A program made the translations under genes and the position numbers. Below are positions 45,258 to 55,127 of a DNA stretch of 64,000 nt, one piece after another (position 1 is the stretch's first letter; each line of letters opens with the position of its first letter). Under the pieces are notes generated by a model, which had not been told where the DNA came from, made no database searches, and saw only the letters and a list, made by a program, of their open reading frames with translations. Source of the DNA: Neoconidiobolus thromboides FSU 785. Its lineage: Eukaryota > Entomophthoromycota > Entomophthoromycetes > Entomophthorales > Neoconidiobolaceae. The stretch spans positions 47,840-111,839 of the forward strand of contig MU626315.1 in assembly GCA_025603075.1 (NCBI GenBank), in the 5' to 3' direction.

Positions 45258-46070
45258 ATGGAATTTATAGGTTTCATTGATACTGTCTTGGACGCATTTA
45301 TTATTAGCGAAGCAGCAAGAAGAGGCGAAATCAAAATGATGTCAAAGAGACCTAATGTAACGAGAAGAAACTCTATATATGATGGTATGACTATCATCTT
45401 TGACGAGACGATGACTGGTATGAAGCGTTGGACTGATGGAAAAGTATGGGCACCATCAAAGTTATATAATGGGTTTTTCCTTTATGAAGAAAAAATAAGC
45501 TCCTCGAGATCTAGTAAAGTGGGTAATAATACATATATACAATCTGAAGACAATAACCAAAACACGGACAGATGTCTATTAAAAAAAGTAATTACTGTGA
45601 TAACCCCTGATCTTCATACACTCCATGTCATCAACTATTTTTACCATGACAGCCCAAAAGGACCATATATAAAAAACAACTTACCTCGTCCTACGAACCT
45701 AAATTTACCATCTTTAGTTTCTATTATTGAAACTGCTAAAAAATATCAATATTACAAATGTTTTAGAACTAAATCGCGTGCCTGGAGAAAATTATACTAC
45801 GCCCCAGAGGTAGAATCTTCTGACCAAGGCAAACTTTCTCATTCTAGCGAACCCACACCCAAGACAAATCCTTTTGGGGCAGTATTTATTGAAGATGGTG
45901 ATTGCTTTTCCAAGAGCCATTCTAAGGCTCTTTCTTTACCATCTGTTTCAAACATTTTTCAATACTCTGATTACACGTTACCTACGTCGCCAGTTAGTAG
46001 ATACATGTTACCAAGGCATAGCGAGAGCCGACGTCAGCTTTCTATTTTAGACAGATTTTCTTTTTTATAA
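45258..46070 (+). CDS. WOPR-domain (Gti1/Pac2/Wor1 family) regulator 1
   Basis: Single exon, 270 aa from the ATG at 45258. WOPRa: FIGFIDTVLDAFIISEAARR, then VTRRNSIYDGMTIIFDE and MKRWTDGKVWAPSKLYNGFF then LYEE, which fit the family pattern 'G.I.T..DA..l.eA...G' and 'RWTDG..WSPSR....F..Y'. WOPRb: LKKVITVITPDLHTLHVINY then FYH. A 30-residue insert with Ser/Asn separates the two lobes. The C-terminus carries SLPSVSNIFQYSDYTLPTSP. The family (Wor1, Ryp1, Pac2, Gti1, Sge1) binds DNA with the two-lobed domain and controls morphology and virulence switches. Target genes here are unknown. No Thr in the classical PKA site could be confirmed. Confidence 0.88.
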   Translation: MEFIGFIDTVLDAFIISEAARRGEIKMMSKRPNVTRRNSIYDGMTIIFDETMTGMKRWTDGKVWAPSKLYNGFFLYEEKISSSRSSKVGNNTYIQSEDNNQNTDRCLLKKVITVITPDLHTLHVINYFYHDSPKGPYIKNNLPRPTNLNLPSLVSIIETAKKYQYYKCFRTKSRAWRKLYYAPEVESSDQGKLSHSSEPTPKTNPFGAVFIEDGDCFSKSHSKALSLPSVSNIFQYSDYTLPTSPVSRYMLPRHSESRRQLSILDRFSFL

Positions 46071-47189
46071 GGTTAGAACTTTAATTTATATATTATCCCT
46101 TGACTCGAAGTCAATATTATTATTAATAAATGTATTATTTTTTTTTAAAAAATATTGTTTGAATACTTTAATATCAGCTTTCAATTATGAAGTTTTTACT
46201 TTTAATCGAAACAATCATCATTAATATCACCATTACTATATAGAAGTATACGGTTAAAGAAAGGACGGATAAATACCTTATGATCTATCATCTAAGCCTA
46301 CTGCGGTAAAATTATCATCAAAATAGTAATTTAAATAGTAAATCCAATCCCCTTTCAGCACAGCCAATACTATAAGAACATTTGGAATCTCATAGTTGAT
46401 TCATGCATTCTGTTGTAAATTTAAGTTTTTGTAATTATTAAATTATCAATCATATTCAGAGAATTGTTTGTAAATTTACAAAACATTCTTTTACTATAAT
46501 AGGGATGTTTGACATTTTATGTCTACTATAGAAAAAGTTAAGGAAATTCTTGAAAGGGAGCTTTATGGTAAAGAATCATCAATGTGGATAATAAAGTAAA
46601 GGTACTAAATTTGACTAATGTAAAAGTGTAAAAACACAAGAGTTAACCTTTTAACAGGATCAAAACATCTGCTGTAAATTATTATTTTACTTAATATGAT
46701 TGAAAAAGTATGAGTGAATTCTAGAGATTAAACATTTACCCAATGACTATATATAGTAATGTGATATTTAATGATATATTAAATTATTGTTTCTTCATTA
46801 ACATGTGTAAATTAATAAGGTAAATTTCAATATTTCGCTTCTATTATCAAGGTTGATAAAATAAAGTGTATTAGCTACGTTTTTGTTGATTTATTCTTTA
46901 TTAAAGCGGTCCAAGGATTCCAAACCCTCTAATTGGTATAAAGAAATACTTAGTGTTATATAATTGTAATTACCAGTACAATTAAGATGAAAGGCTCTAT
47001 CTTAAAACTTTATGAATGAATGATTTTAAGCATAGTATTATTACTCATAATTAATTCGACAACACTTTTTAGTTTGATTTGCAATTACTTTATGAATTAT
47101 GTAAATTTTGATATATTTGATCATGATAAACTATTAATCTGAATTAACTTCAATTGAAGCTCATCAAGTTCAATATAAACATAAACTAT
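46071..47189. other. AT-rich gap, no gene seen
   Basis: Spacer after WOPR gene 1; no supported frame. Confidence 0.4.
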
Positions 47190-47540
47190 TTAAAAAAAAA
47201 TCAAAAGGGTATTGGGACTCCGAAGTAGTTTATTATTAGAAGAAAAAATTATTGTAATTAATAGAAAATGGATATGGGGTTTAAAGGATCAGAAGAACTA
47301 GGGAATTAAAAGGAACTAAAGTTCAAGGACTGGTCAAAATTTGGTGTGCTATTTTTATTAAAGGGAAATCTGTACTGAGTGGGTATATATTCCGTTTTAT
47401 ATAGATTGGGTCATAAATGAAAAAAAATCTGAAGGCTGTGAAAGAAGCTAAGTCATTTTTTTGAAGACATTAACTAAATAACTTTGTTCATGGCTTAGGA
47501 TGATATTTGGCTTAAACAATAATTCTATTTATATAAGCTT
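47190..47540 (+). pseudogene. Decayed Tc1/mariner-like transposase fragment
   Basis: Plus-strand frames with stops give KGYWDSEVVYY, RKWIWGLKD and then VQGLVKIWCAIFIKGKSVLS with GYIF. This matches the Tc1/mariner (DDE_3) block 'gGk.vmVWgaIs.kGks.L.fi'. About 110 nt later comes a NFVH..DDIWLK remnant of the 'nFvFmQDNAP.H' block. No intact frame. Confidence 0.5.
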
Positions 47541-48007
47541 CACCTACAAAAATTCAAAAGGAATATAAAATTAAAAGGTTGGTTAATATGGTAGCTTGTT
47601 CGCTTAGTCCATAACTTAAATTATATTAGTAATTTAAAATTTAAAGTTTAAAAGGCTTTGCATTGTTAATTTGTTAATTCGTTAATTGAAGGGATACAGC
47701 AGTTATAGCTTTTTGCGATCTGATTAACGAGTCATTTATCTGAAAAAATAATGTCTAAATTTGGTTAAAATATAAAAATTCAAGCTTCAAAAAAAAGCTA
47801 CAAAAATAATTTGTTAAAAACTAAAGCTAAGAAAGTTACAAAGGAATTACAACAGTTGTACTCCCTCATTTGTTCACTAATCATTTAAATTGCTTTTATT
47901 CGCATTATTTAATTTCTCAAAGTTTGGCTTAAATTCAAAGCACTTGAATATAATATCATTAAGCCAAGTATTAGAAATTGGATAGTGAAGCCTTTTTATC
48001 TGTCGTG
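47541..48007. other. AT-rich gap, no gene seen
   Basis: Upstream region of WOPR gene 2 after the transposase remnant; no frame or named site. Confidence 0.35.
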
Positions 48008-48018
48008 TATATATAAAG
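48008..48018 (+). promoter_or_regulatory. TATA box of WOPR gene 2
   Basis: TATATATAAAG, 44 bp before the ATG at 48063. Confidence 0.5.
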
Positions 48019-48062
48019 AAGATAAATATTTTTTGCTATCTTATATGATAATGTTAAAGTAG

Positions 48063-48605
48063 ATGAACAAAACTAAAGAAAAGCTATATATTCCTAGTAT
48101 AACCGAAGCTCTAATATTATTAGAGGCAAGCAGAAGAAATTTATTTCCAATAGAAAAAAGCAGGTTGAGTGTAATAGAAAGGGATAACATAACTTCTGGA
48201 TCTGTGTTTATTTATAATGAAGAAGAAAGCGGTATTAAAAGGTGGTCAGATGGTAAAACATGGTCTTCATCTAAGCTAAAAAAAGGATTTTTTCAATACC
48301 AACAGTTGAATGGAAATAGGAAGTTAACCAAAAAGGCTATTACAGTAACCGCGCCAGATGAGAATTTGTATCATATAATAAATTATATAGATAAAGACGA
48401 CATAGCCTCATTCAAATTTAACATACCCTCACAATGTGATTTTCCTGGTATTGATTCAATCAAAGATGCTATAACACACTATAAATTTAAAACTTCTTTC
48501 AGGAATAAAAAACTCTCTAAATCCCATTCGAGACATATAGAGCATTCTTTGAATTCAGAAGATAAAAGGCAACTGAATCTAATTAACTGTTATATAAAAT
48601 TATGA
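48063..48605 (+). CDS. WOPR-domain regulator 2 (short form)
   Basis: Single exon, 180 aa. WOPRa: YIPSITEALILLEASRRNLF, VIERDNITSGSVFIYNEEES, IKRWSDGKTWSSSKLKKGFF. WOPRb: LTKKAITVTAPDENLYHIIN then YID, then SQCDFPGIDSIKDAITHYKF. It is almost only the DNA-binding domain, without the long C-terminal region of paralogue 1 or of Wor1/Ryp1, yet the domain core (RWSDG) is intact, so a dominant-modulator or minimal DNA-binding role is possible (inference). About 2 kb after WOPR gene 1 in the same orientation, separated by transposase debris. Confidence 0.86.
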   Translation: MNKTKEKLYIPSITEALILLEASRRNLFPIEKSRLSVIERDNITSGSVFIYNEEESGIKRWSDGKTWSSSKLKKGFFQYQQLNGNRKLTKKAITVTAPDENLYHIINYIDKDDIASFKFNIPSQCDFPGIDSIKDAITHYKFKTSFRNKKLSKSHSRHIEHSLNSEDKRQLNLINCYIKL

Positions 48606-49974
48606 TGTACATATATAGATATAGATATAGATATTCTGTTTCTGGTTTTTCTGTTATTAAGTTTAATAAAGTAGACAGTAAATTCAAGTTCTAACATCCT
48701 TTTTTTCGAATCCACGTTAGTATAACTAGTAGAATATTTCTTCAAAGTTTCGATTTTCTAATAACATAATTAGTGATAAGTGTTGCTGAAGAAACTTGTT
48801 TTTTGTTTATAATCTAATATTAAAAAAGTTAAAGATCTACTATTTAAAGACATGAATCAGTATGATTACACGAGTCATTTAGCTAGTAGTTACTAGTAAT
48901 TATCAAAAAATGGCTAGTAATTGGGGAAATGGTTTGTACGCTTATACTGGTTCATGTCTTCAAATTCATATTAGATTGTTTTGAAAAACTGGGTTATAAA
49001 AGCTACTCTCTCATTAGAATGATTATCTTTGTTATTCAAAAATAATCAACAAAAAATGAACTACAACTCAGTATAATTGTGGGGCTTTGCGTTGTACCAA
49101 AAAAACTAGTAATTTTACAAATGTTAATACAAAATCCCCAGAAATTAACTTTTGCACTAATTATTTTAGTCTTAATGTTGCCTGTAAAAGACATTATATA
49201 AATAGTATAAGAGTCATTATCAGATAGGCTCTTAAATATTGGACCTTTAATAAATAAACAAAGCACCAGTTGAAACAAAACGTGCTTTTTGTGTCTAAAA
49301 ACAATAACTAATTTAAGTTAAAAAACATTTTTTACAATAACTTCATACTTTTACAGCATGAATTCGGCCAAAAAAACCTCAGGGTTTATAGATCTACCTA
49401 GTATAAGTATCAATATTTCTACACAAATTTATTCCATCTCATCCCTTTGTTATATATGACTCTAGATTAGGTTCAGATAATCAATTTCTAATAGTTAGGT
49501 TGTCTTCATATTAAACTACCAGGATGTTATATACCGATAGATTAATAATCACCTATGTATAAATACACACAGGTTTTAATTGTAAATAGTGTTTGCCCAC
49601 TTTCATGATAAACAAATCCCCACGAGTTTAAATTACGTCAATAACATAAAAACCACCTTTTTCTGGTGCTTGATTATATTTGTCCCAATAATTAGAAATG
49701 ATATGTGTGTGGTATAAACAAAAAATGAAGGCGCAGACTTCAATATAAGCAATGTTACTAAAAAAACAGTAATTGATTTCAAGCAAATTATGCCCAAATT
49801 TCAACAAAAAATCGAGGCAATTAAAGCAATTAGAGTAAAGCATAAAGAAGTAGATATTTAAGGCAACAAACGTCAAAAAATTAAAATTTGGTAAAAAGCA
49901 AGCTAAAAATTATATAACTCTATCAAAATTTTGATTCATACATTGAGTAATTATTCTTCTTTATTGCTTACATA
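48606..49974. other. AT-rich gap, no gene seen
   Basis: Starts with a short ATATAG repeat (48610-48632). Minus-strand frames at 49036-49278 and 49628-49876 are hydrophobic and AT-driven; not supported as genes. Confidence 0.4.
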
Positions 49975-50080
49975 TGGGGATGTTTTTTTTAGCTTCATCA
50001 CTTTTTCTATTTTTTAAGCACTATTCTATTTGAGTAGAAAAATTGTTAGTAAAATTCTTAAACACAAAAATACATCACCA
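49975..50080 (+). repeat. ~100-bp TIR element, copy 9, forward
   Basis: TGGGGATGTTTTTTTTAGCT ... AAATACATCACCA, flanked by ATA/TAT; a 5-bp insertion in the CACTATT segment. Confidence 0.85.
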
Positions 50081-50637
50081 TATTATGATGAGAAATGTAA
50101 AAAAGGGCATAATTATTAAGTTAATTTAGAAAGCTGATTTAATCTTTTTAAAACTCAGCGTTTTTTATATTAAAACTTTAAAGTCAAATGAAATAATTAT
50201 ATTTAAATGTAATTTATACCATTTTTGTAAATTTAAAGATAGAGAGCCTTCTTTTATTGGTTGTCCTTCTCAGTATCAAAATTTCCTTTCTTTATACTAC
50301 CAATTAAACATTCGAAAGCACAATGTTTCAAAAGTACCCCAAGAAAATCATAAACACCCAATATTAAATTTAGTTTCTAAAAATACATGTAGAATGAAGG
50401 CAAATTATAACCCACTGTTAAATACTAATAACTGATAGATATTCACTACGTCATGAAAAAAGAATAGAAAAATAAAGGGGTTTAGGTCAATATGGGTAGT
50501 AGAATTAGGAGTTATTTCAGGGATCCTATAAATCAACACTTATTGATTTTGCATTATTATTGACAAACTGTTAGCTACTTAATGGTAATATTTATATTTT
50601 TAGCTTATTAATTAATCAATAGCATAATTTATATATA
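50081..50637. other. AT-rich spacer between two MITE copies
   Basis: 557 bp, no supported gene. Confidence 0.35.
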
Positions 50638-50736
50638 TGGGAGTGTTTTTTTTGACTTCATTATTTTTTCCATTTTTTAAGCACTATTTGAGTAGAAAAA
50701 TTGTTAGTAAAATTCTTACACAAAGATACATCCCCA
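50638..50736 (+). repeat. ~100-bp TIR element, copy 10, forward
   Basis: TGGGAGTGTTTTTTTTGACT ... AAGATACATCCCCA, flanked ATATA/TATG. It lies 51 bp beyond the stop codon of WOPR gene 3, so may overlap its 3' UTR. Confidence 0.85.
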
Positions 50737-50787
50737 TATGTTAAAAATTAAATTTAATAATATATATATATAAACTTTAATTTTACA

Positions 50788-51423
50788 CTATGAGTTAAAT
50801 TTAGACAATTGAATTTGATCAAAGGAAATTCTTCTTGGATTATGGGCAATCTTAGTAAATGTGAGTAGCTCATTGATTGAAGGCAAAGGACTTGAGCACG
50901 AGTTATATGACGAAACTGAAGAAATTACAGGAGGATCTAAATTAATCATTGTCCCATTCAATTTGATTAATTTACCATAATATTTTGATTTAGTACGATA
51001 ATCTTTAATATAAGAAAAATGGCCAACTAGAGAGTAGACATTTGAACTAAAGTTGAATTGAGAAGGGATTAGTAGCTTTTGGGTTGAATTCAAATAAAAA
51101 TAATTAACAATGCCAATTACATCATCTTTATAATACACTTTGATACATTTTTTACATAATACATCATTTAAAATGTAATTTAGTTCTTTCTTTTCTTTTT
51201 TTTCATAGTAAATAAAAAAGCCATCCCGAAATGTAGATGCGCTCCATTTCTTATTATCCGTCCAACGAGCTATTTTACTATTCTTTAAAGAAAATATAAT
51301 AGTTTTTCCATGGTAAATGGAATCTCTATTACGTCCCTGAGTTAATGGCACAACGTTATTGACACTTGCAGATGCTAATAATATAGCTTCATTAATATTG
51401 GGAATATAACCTTTAAATTCCAT
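50788..51423 (-). CDS. WOPR-domain regulator 3
   Basis: Single exon, 211 aa, ATG at 51423. WOPRa: FKGYIPNINEAILLASASVN, TQGRNRDSIYHGKTIIF, IARWTDNKKWSASTFRDGFF then IYYEKKE. WOPRb: CKKCIKVYYKDDVIGIVNYF then YLN. The RWTDG signature reads RWTDN here, the most diverged of the three at that Gly. The C-terminal SSVSSYNSCSSPLPSINELL resembles the SLPSVSNIF tail of paralogue 1, which supports local duplication of 1 and 3. Opposite strand from the other two. Confidence 0.85.
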   Translation of the reverse strand: MEFKGYIPNINEAILLASASVNNVVPLTQGRNRDSIYHGKTIIFSLKNSKIARWTDNKKWSASTFRDGFFIYYEKKEKKELNYILNDVLCKKCIKVYYKDDVIGIVNYFYLNSTQKLLIPSQFNFSSNVYSLVGHFSYIKDYRTKSKYYGKLIKLNGTMINLDPPVISSVSSYNSCSSPLPSINELLTFTKIAHNPRRISFDQIQLSKFNS

Positions 51424-51476
51424 TTTTTTCTAAGAGATATTATTTTTTTGATGGGTTTTTTTGCCACTTTCTATGG

Positions 51477-51484
51477 TATTTATA
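51477..51484 (-). promoter_or_regulatory. TATA box of WOPR gene 3
   Basis: TATAAATA on the minus strand, within GGTATAAATACC, 53 bp before the ATG at 51423. Confidence 0.5.
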
Positions 51485-52022
51485 CCTCAGCTATCAGCTT
51501 AAATACCCTTACTTAAAGTTACAACTTTTTCTTCTAGATTTGATGGACGTTTTATGGGGTACACATAACTCCCTTTTTTTTGGTAATTTAATTAACTAAC
51601 TTCCATTGCAGTTATAGCTTAGCTAAAAGCTAAATAAAAGTTATTAAATTTTTAAATTTATGTGCATAGCTAATTTACTTTAAAAATTTAAAAACTTAAT
51701 TTCTTTAACTTTATCTTTATATCTAATAATGTCTACTTTAATCACTTAGGATGGCTTAAAAAGCTTCATTAGATAACACTTTAAACCAACTTTATATTTA
51801 TATCTTAATTAATATATTAAGATAAATTTTATGAAAAGACCAGAAGATGATAAATAAAAATTTCAATTTATTTTCGTTCTCCAAAGGATAATTGATGATA
51901 GTACTATTATTAATACACAGCCTATTAAAAGCTATACTATAAGAAGAAGAAAATAAATTAATTAATCTACTTTTGTTAAACATTAAAAAAGATAAACATA
52001 TATAAGAAGCATATATTCAACT

Positions 52023-52070
52023 AAATCTTTTAATAAATCTTTTAATAAATCTTTTAATAAATCTTTTTAT
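52023..52070. repeat. 12-bp tandem repeat, four units
   Basis: AAATCTTTTAAT repeated four times, the last unit with two changes. Confidence 0.9.
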
Positions 52071-53595
52071 ACCCACTTTACTTGCATTTAAATTAATAAA
52101 AAGTAATCACTAATTAAGAAAAACAAATTTTTCTTAAGTTGACAACTTCATGGATAATTAAATAAACGATTAGGGGGTTAGTATACTATTACAGTCATAT
52201 TTGCCTAATATTCTGTTCAAAGTAAGCCGAAAATAGTAACTATTTTTATTTTTACAAATATTAAAATATAACAAATAGATTATTAAAAAATGTGAATAAT
52301 TTTAAATCATTATTCTTTTTAGTTGACTATGATTTCTTCTAGGTTCTTAAAAACTTTGAACTGAGTAAAAATTTCTAAGGAATATGAGATGTAAATTAAA
52401 AAACAAAGTATATCCTGTTATAGTATATTCTTCTCACAATTTTATTGCTTGGAACCAATTATCAAATAAAACACTTTTTATCCTTTATCTTAAAATAAAC
52501 TATCTTATCTAAAGAATACTATAGTTTATTATTTTTAAAAATCCAAAACCAAACAGCTTGTGGTTACTTTATTAATGAAGTAGAATAAATCTCAAGCAAT
52601 TAGGGGGCGCAAAAGGGGCAGAAGAGAGGCCCTTGAACTCAGAAAGAACCTTAAATTTAACTGAAGAAGGAAATAAGAGAAAAGATGAATAGTGCATTCT
52701 ATTTTTTTAAAACTTTTATCACAGTTAGAAAAATACACGACTATTCTTCTACAATTGAGTGTCCTACATATTTGTTATAAGTCTAAACTATTGTCCCCGA
52801 CAATCGTAGTGGGGAACTATGTCACAGTTTAACTACGTAAGTCTAAAGGTCGGCTAAAATATAGCATTAAGGATTCAAAAATGTGCTGAAATTGGAATAA
52901 AATATAAAGGGTTAGAGATTTGTTTAAATGGTAATTTAAGATCTCAAATTCATTAAAAAATTACTAGTACTCTTTAGTTAGTATTTACAGGGGTGAAAGT
53001 ATGTTTACAATTCATCATAAATTTAGTATAACCTTAATAAAAGTTCAAGAATTTAAAAATTGGTAATAATTATCTAAATATGTCATGAAATAGATTGGTG
53101 TATTTAAATTATTAAACCTATACTTAAAGCTGAACCCATTCTGAATAAACTTTTTACATAAAAATTTACAAAATAGAAAATTTTATATATCCAAAAAAGC
53201 GTGTTTGTTGTTGTTTTGTATTTTATACTGATAAGCTTCATAACATTGATAAAAAAATTTGTTTTCTTGGATAAGCTCAATTTTTATGTAACAAGCATTC
53301 GATCTATTAATTTTATAAAGAACTTTTCTTTTGAGTGGAAACTAGTGTTGATTTGAAATTGTTTTGAATGTATGCTAACTAAAACGGTATTAATTTCGAC
53401 CATTTTATTATTATTTTTGGCATAACAAATGAAAAAATAAGCTATTGTTTAGACCAAGTTAATTATTGTATAACTTTCTGTATCATAATCTATATTTTTT
53501 TGTATTTATTTTAACTTAAACTACCATAAACATTGCATTCACCCTGTGTTTCAGATTGTCATAAAAATTGGTAGCATCAATGGAAAAGAGGTGGA

Positions 53596-53617
53596 TGCTC
53601 CATGAGTTGCTGGAGCA
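53596..53617. repeat. Perfect 7-bp stem-loop
   Basis: TGCTCCA (53596-53602), an 8-nt loop, TGGAGCA (53611-53617). Locally GC-richer than its surroundings. Confidence 0.35.
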
Positions 53618-53757
53618 CTATTGCAATTATAACTGGATAATATTGAATAGTAGTTATTTTTTATATTACTTAACTTAATAAAGGAATTGGTAGATTGATT
53701 TCTTTTCAATTGAAACTCTTACTTACATAATGAGTTAATTTTTAATAAAAAACTAAT

Positions 53758-53858
53758 TGGGAGTGTTTTTTTTAACTTCATTACTTTTTCCATTTTTTAA
53801 ACACTATTTAAGTGGAAAATTTGTTAGTAAAATTCTTAAATATAAAAATACATCCCCA
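53758..53858 (+). repeat. ~100-bp TIR element, copy 11, forward
   Basis: TGGGAGTGTTTTTTTTAACT ... AAATACATCCCCA, flanked CTAAT/ATTAA; here the flank is not TA/TA. Confidence 0.85.
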
Positions 53859-54549
53859 ATTAATCAAAATTTCACTTGGGGTTTTCAACCTAGAATGTTT
53901 ATCCCAAAAAACAAAATTCGAACAAACTAAAGTAAAATTATATCAACAATAAACCTAAAAAATTAAACAAAATCCGAAAATTTATAATAAAAAATATTCA
54001 ATTTTGATCATAGCTAAATTTAATTTCAATAGAAACTAATGTTATTAAAATAGTTCTGTTATTATAAACATGAAGTAATAAACATCGGGAATGTCGAATG
54101 ATACAAAATCAGTTTTATCTGTTTAAAAGCCTAATAACTTTTACTATAATATTTCTATTTTGCTAATTTTCATTTTTGCTGTTATTCAATTTAGGCATCG
54201 TTTTTTAACTATTTAGGTTATAATTACAAGATGATATTCAAACTGGAACAATAATTTAAAGTTCTGGATTGAAATTCTATTTTTTAGTTTACTTGTAAGA
54301 ATAAGCAGTAATATTAATATTAAAAAGAAAATCCCAAAAAAATCTCTTACTTACTTCCAACAATAAATCACTTAGGAGTCTAACTTCTTTAAAACATAAA
54401 ACAAAAGAGGGCTAAATACTAACATATATTGTTGATTTAATCTTGAGAACCAATCCTCACATTAGCTCACAAGTTCAAATCCCTGTTATAAAAGAATAAA
54501 TTCCAGATTTTCCGCTTTTCTGGAACCATAACATACTTTATCCACTATA
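53859..54549. other. AT-rich spacer, no gene seen
   Basis: 691 bp between MITE copies; no supported frame. Confidence 0.35.
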
Positions 54550-54648
54550 TGGGTATGTATTTTTATATTTAATAATTTTACTAACAAATTTTCCGCTTGA
54601 ATGGCACTTAAAAAATGGAAAAAATAATGAGGTAAAAAAAACACTCAT
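54550..54648 (-). repeat. ~100-bp TIR element, copy 12, reverse
   Basis: TGGGTATGTATTTTTATAT ... AAAAACACTCA, flanked CTATA/TATCT. Confidence 0.85.
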
Positions 54649-54841
54649 ATCTTAGGTTTAGTGAATTATTAATAAATATAACTATCAATAATTTTAATTT
54701 CTATAAAGAGTTTTAAAGCTAGGACTAATTTGAATAATGGATTTAAATAGTAAAATATAGTTTGAGCTTAAATAAAGTTAGCATATATATGAGCCATTCA
54801 TAATTTGTAAACATTTATACAAGTGTATTCAATATGAGTAT

Positions 54842-54935
54842 AAGAGCGTCTTTTTTGTTTAAGAAATATACTAACAGTTTTTCCATTCAATAGCATTTAA
54901 AAAATGGAAAAGTGATGGAACTCAAAAACATCCCA
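54842..54935 (-). repeat. ~100-bp TIR element, copy 13, reverse, diverged
   Basis: Left end reads AAGAGCGTCTTTTTTG instead of GGGGATGTATTTTTG; the body (TACTAACAGTTTTTCCATTC) and the end AACATCCCA are recognisable. It lies 190 bp upstream of the UGT start, so it is part of that promoter. Confidence 0.65.
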
Positions 54936-55127
54936 TATATACTTTTAAAATACAATTTAGATTTGAATAAATAAAAACTTGTTCTCATAAAATGTGGTAT
55001 GACCATAAGGCAAGCTTATATCCCTTAAAAGAGCACCACTGTAATATATCACAAACATAACAATAAAAAGATATAAAAACTTGAATTTCAATTTAAAAAC
55101 TATATAAAGTTGATTAGCATTTCGAAA

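Larger units (their letters stand above)
51485..53757. other. AT-rich gap with a minisatellite and a hairpin
   Basis: About 2.3 kb, no supported gene. Contains the 12-bp tandem repeat (52023-52070) and a perfect stem-loop (53596-53617). Confidence 0.4.

Noticed and set aside
49036-49876. Two short hydrophobic minus-strand frames
   Set aside because: Non-ATG starts or AT-driven Leu/Ile/Phe composition; no family motif.
54450-54520. tRNA-like TTCAAATCCC stretch
   Set aside because: The flanking bases cannot form a T stem and no acceptor or anticodon arm is present.
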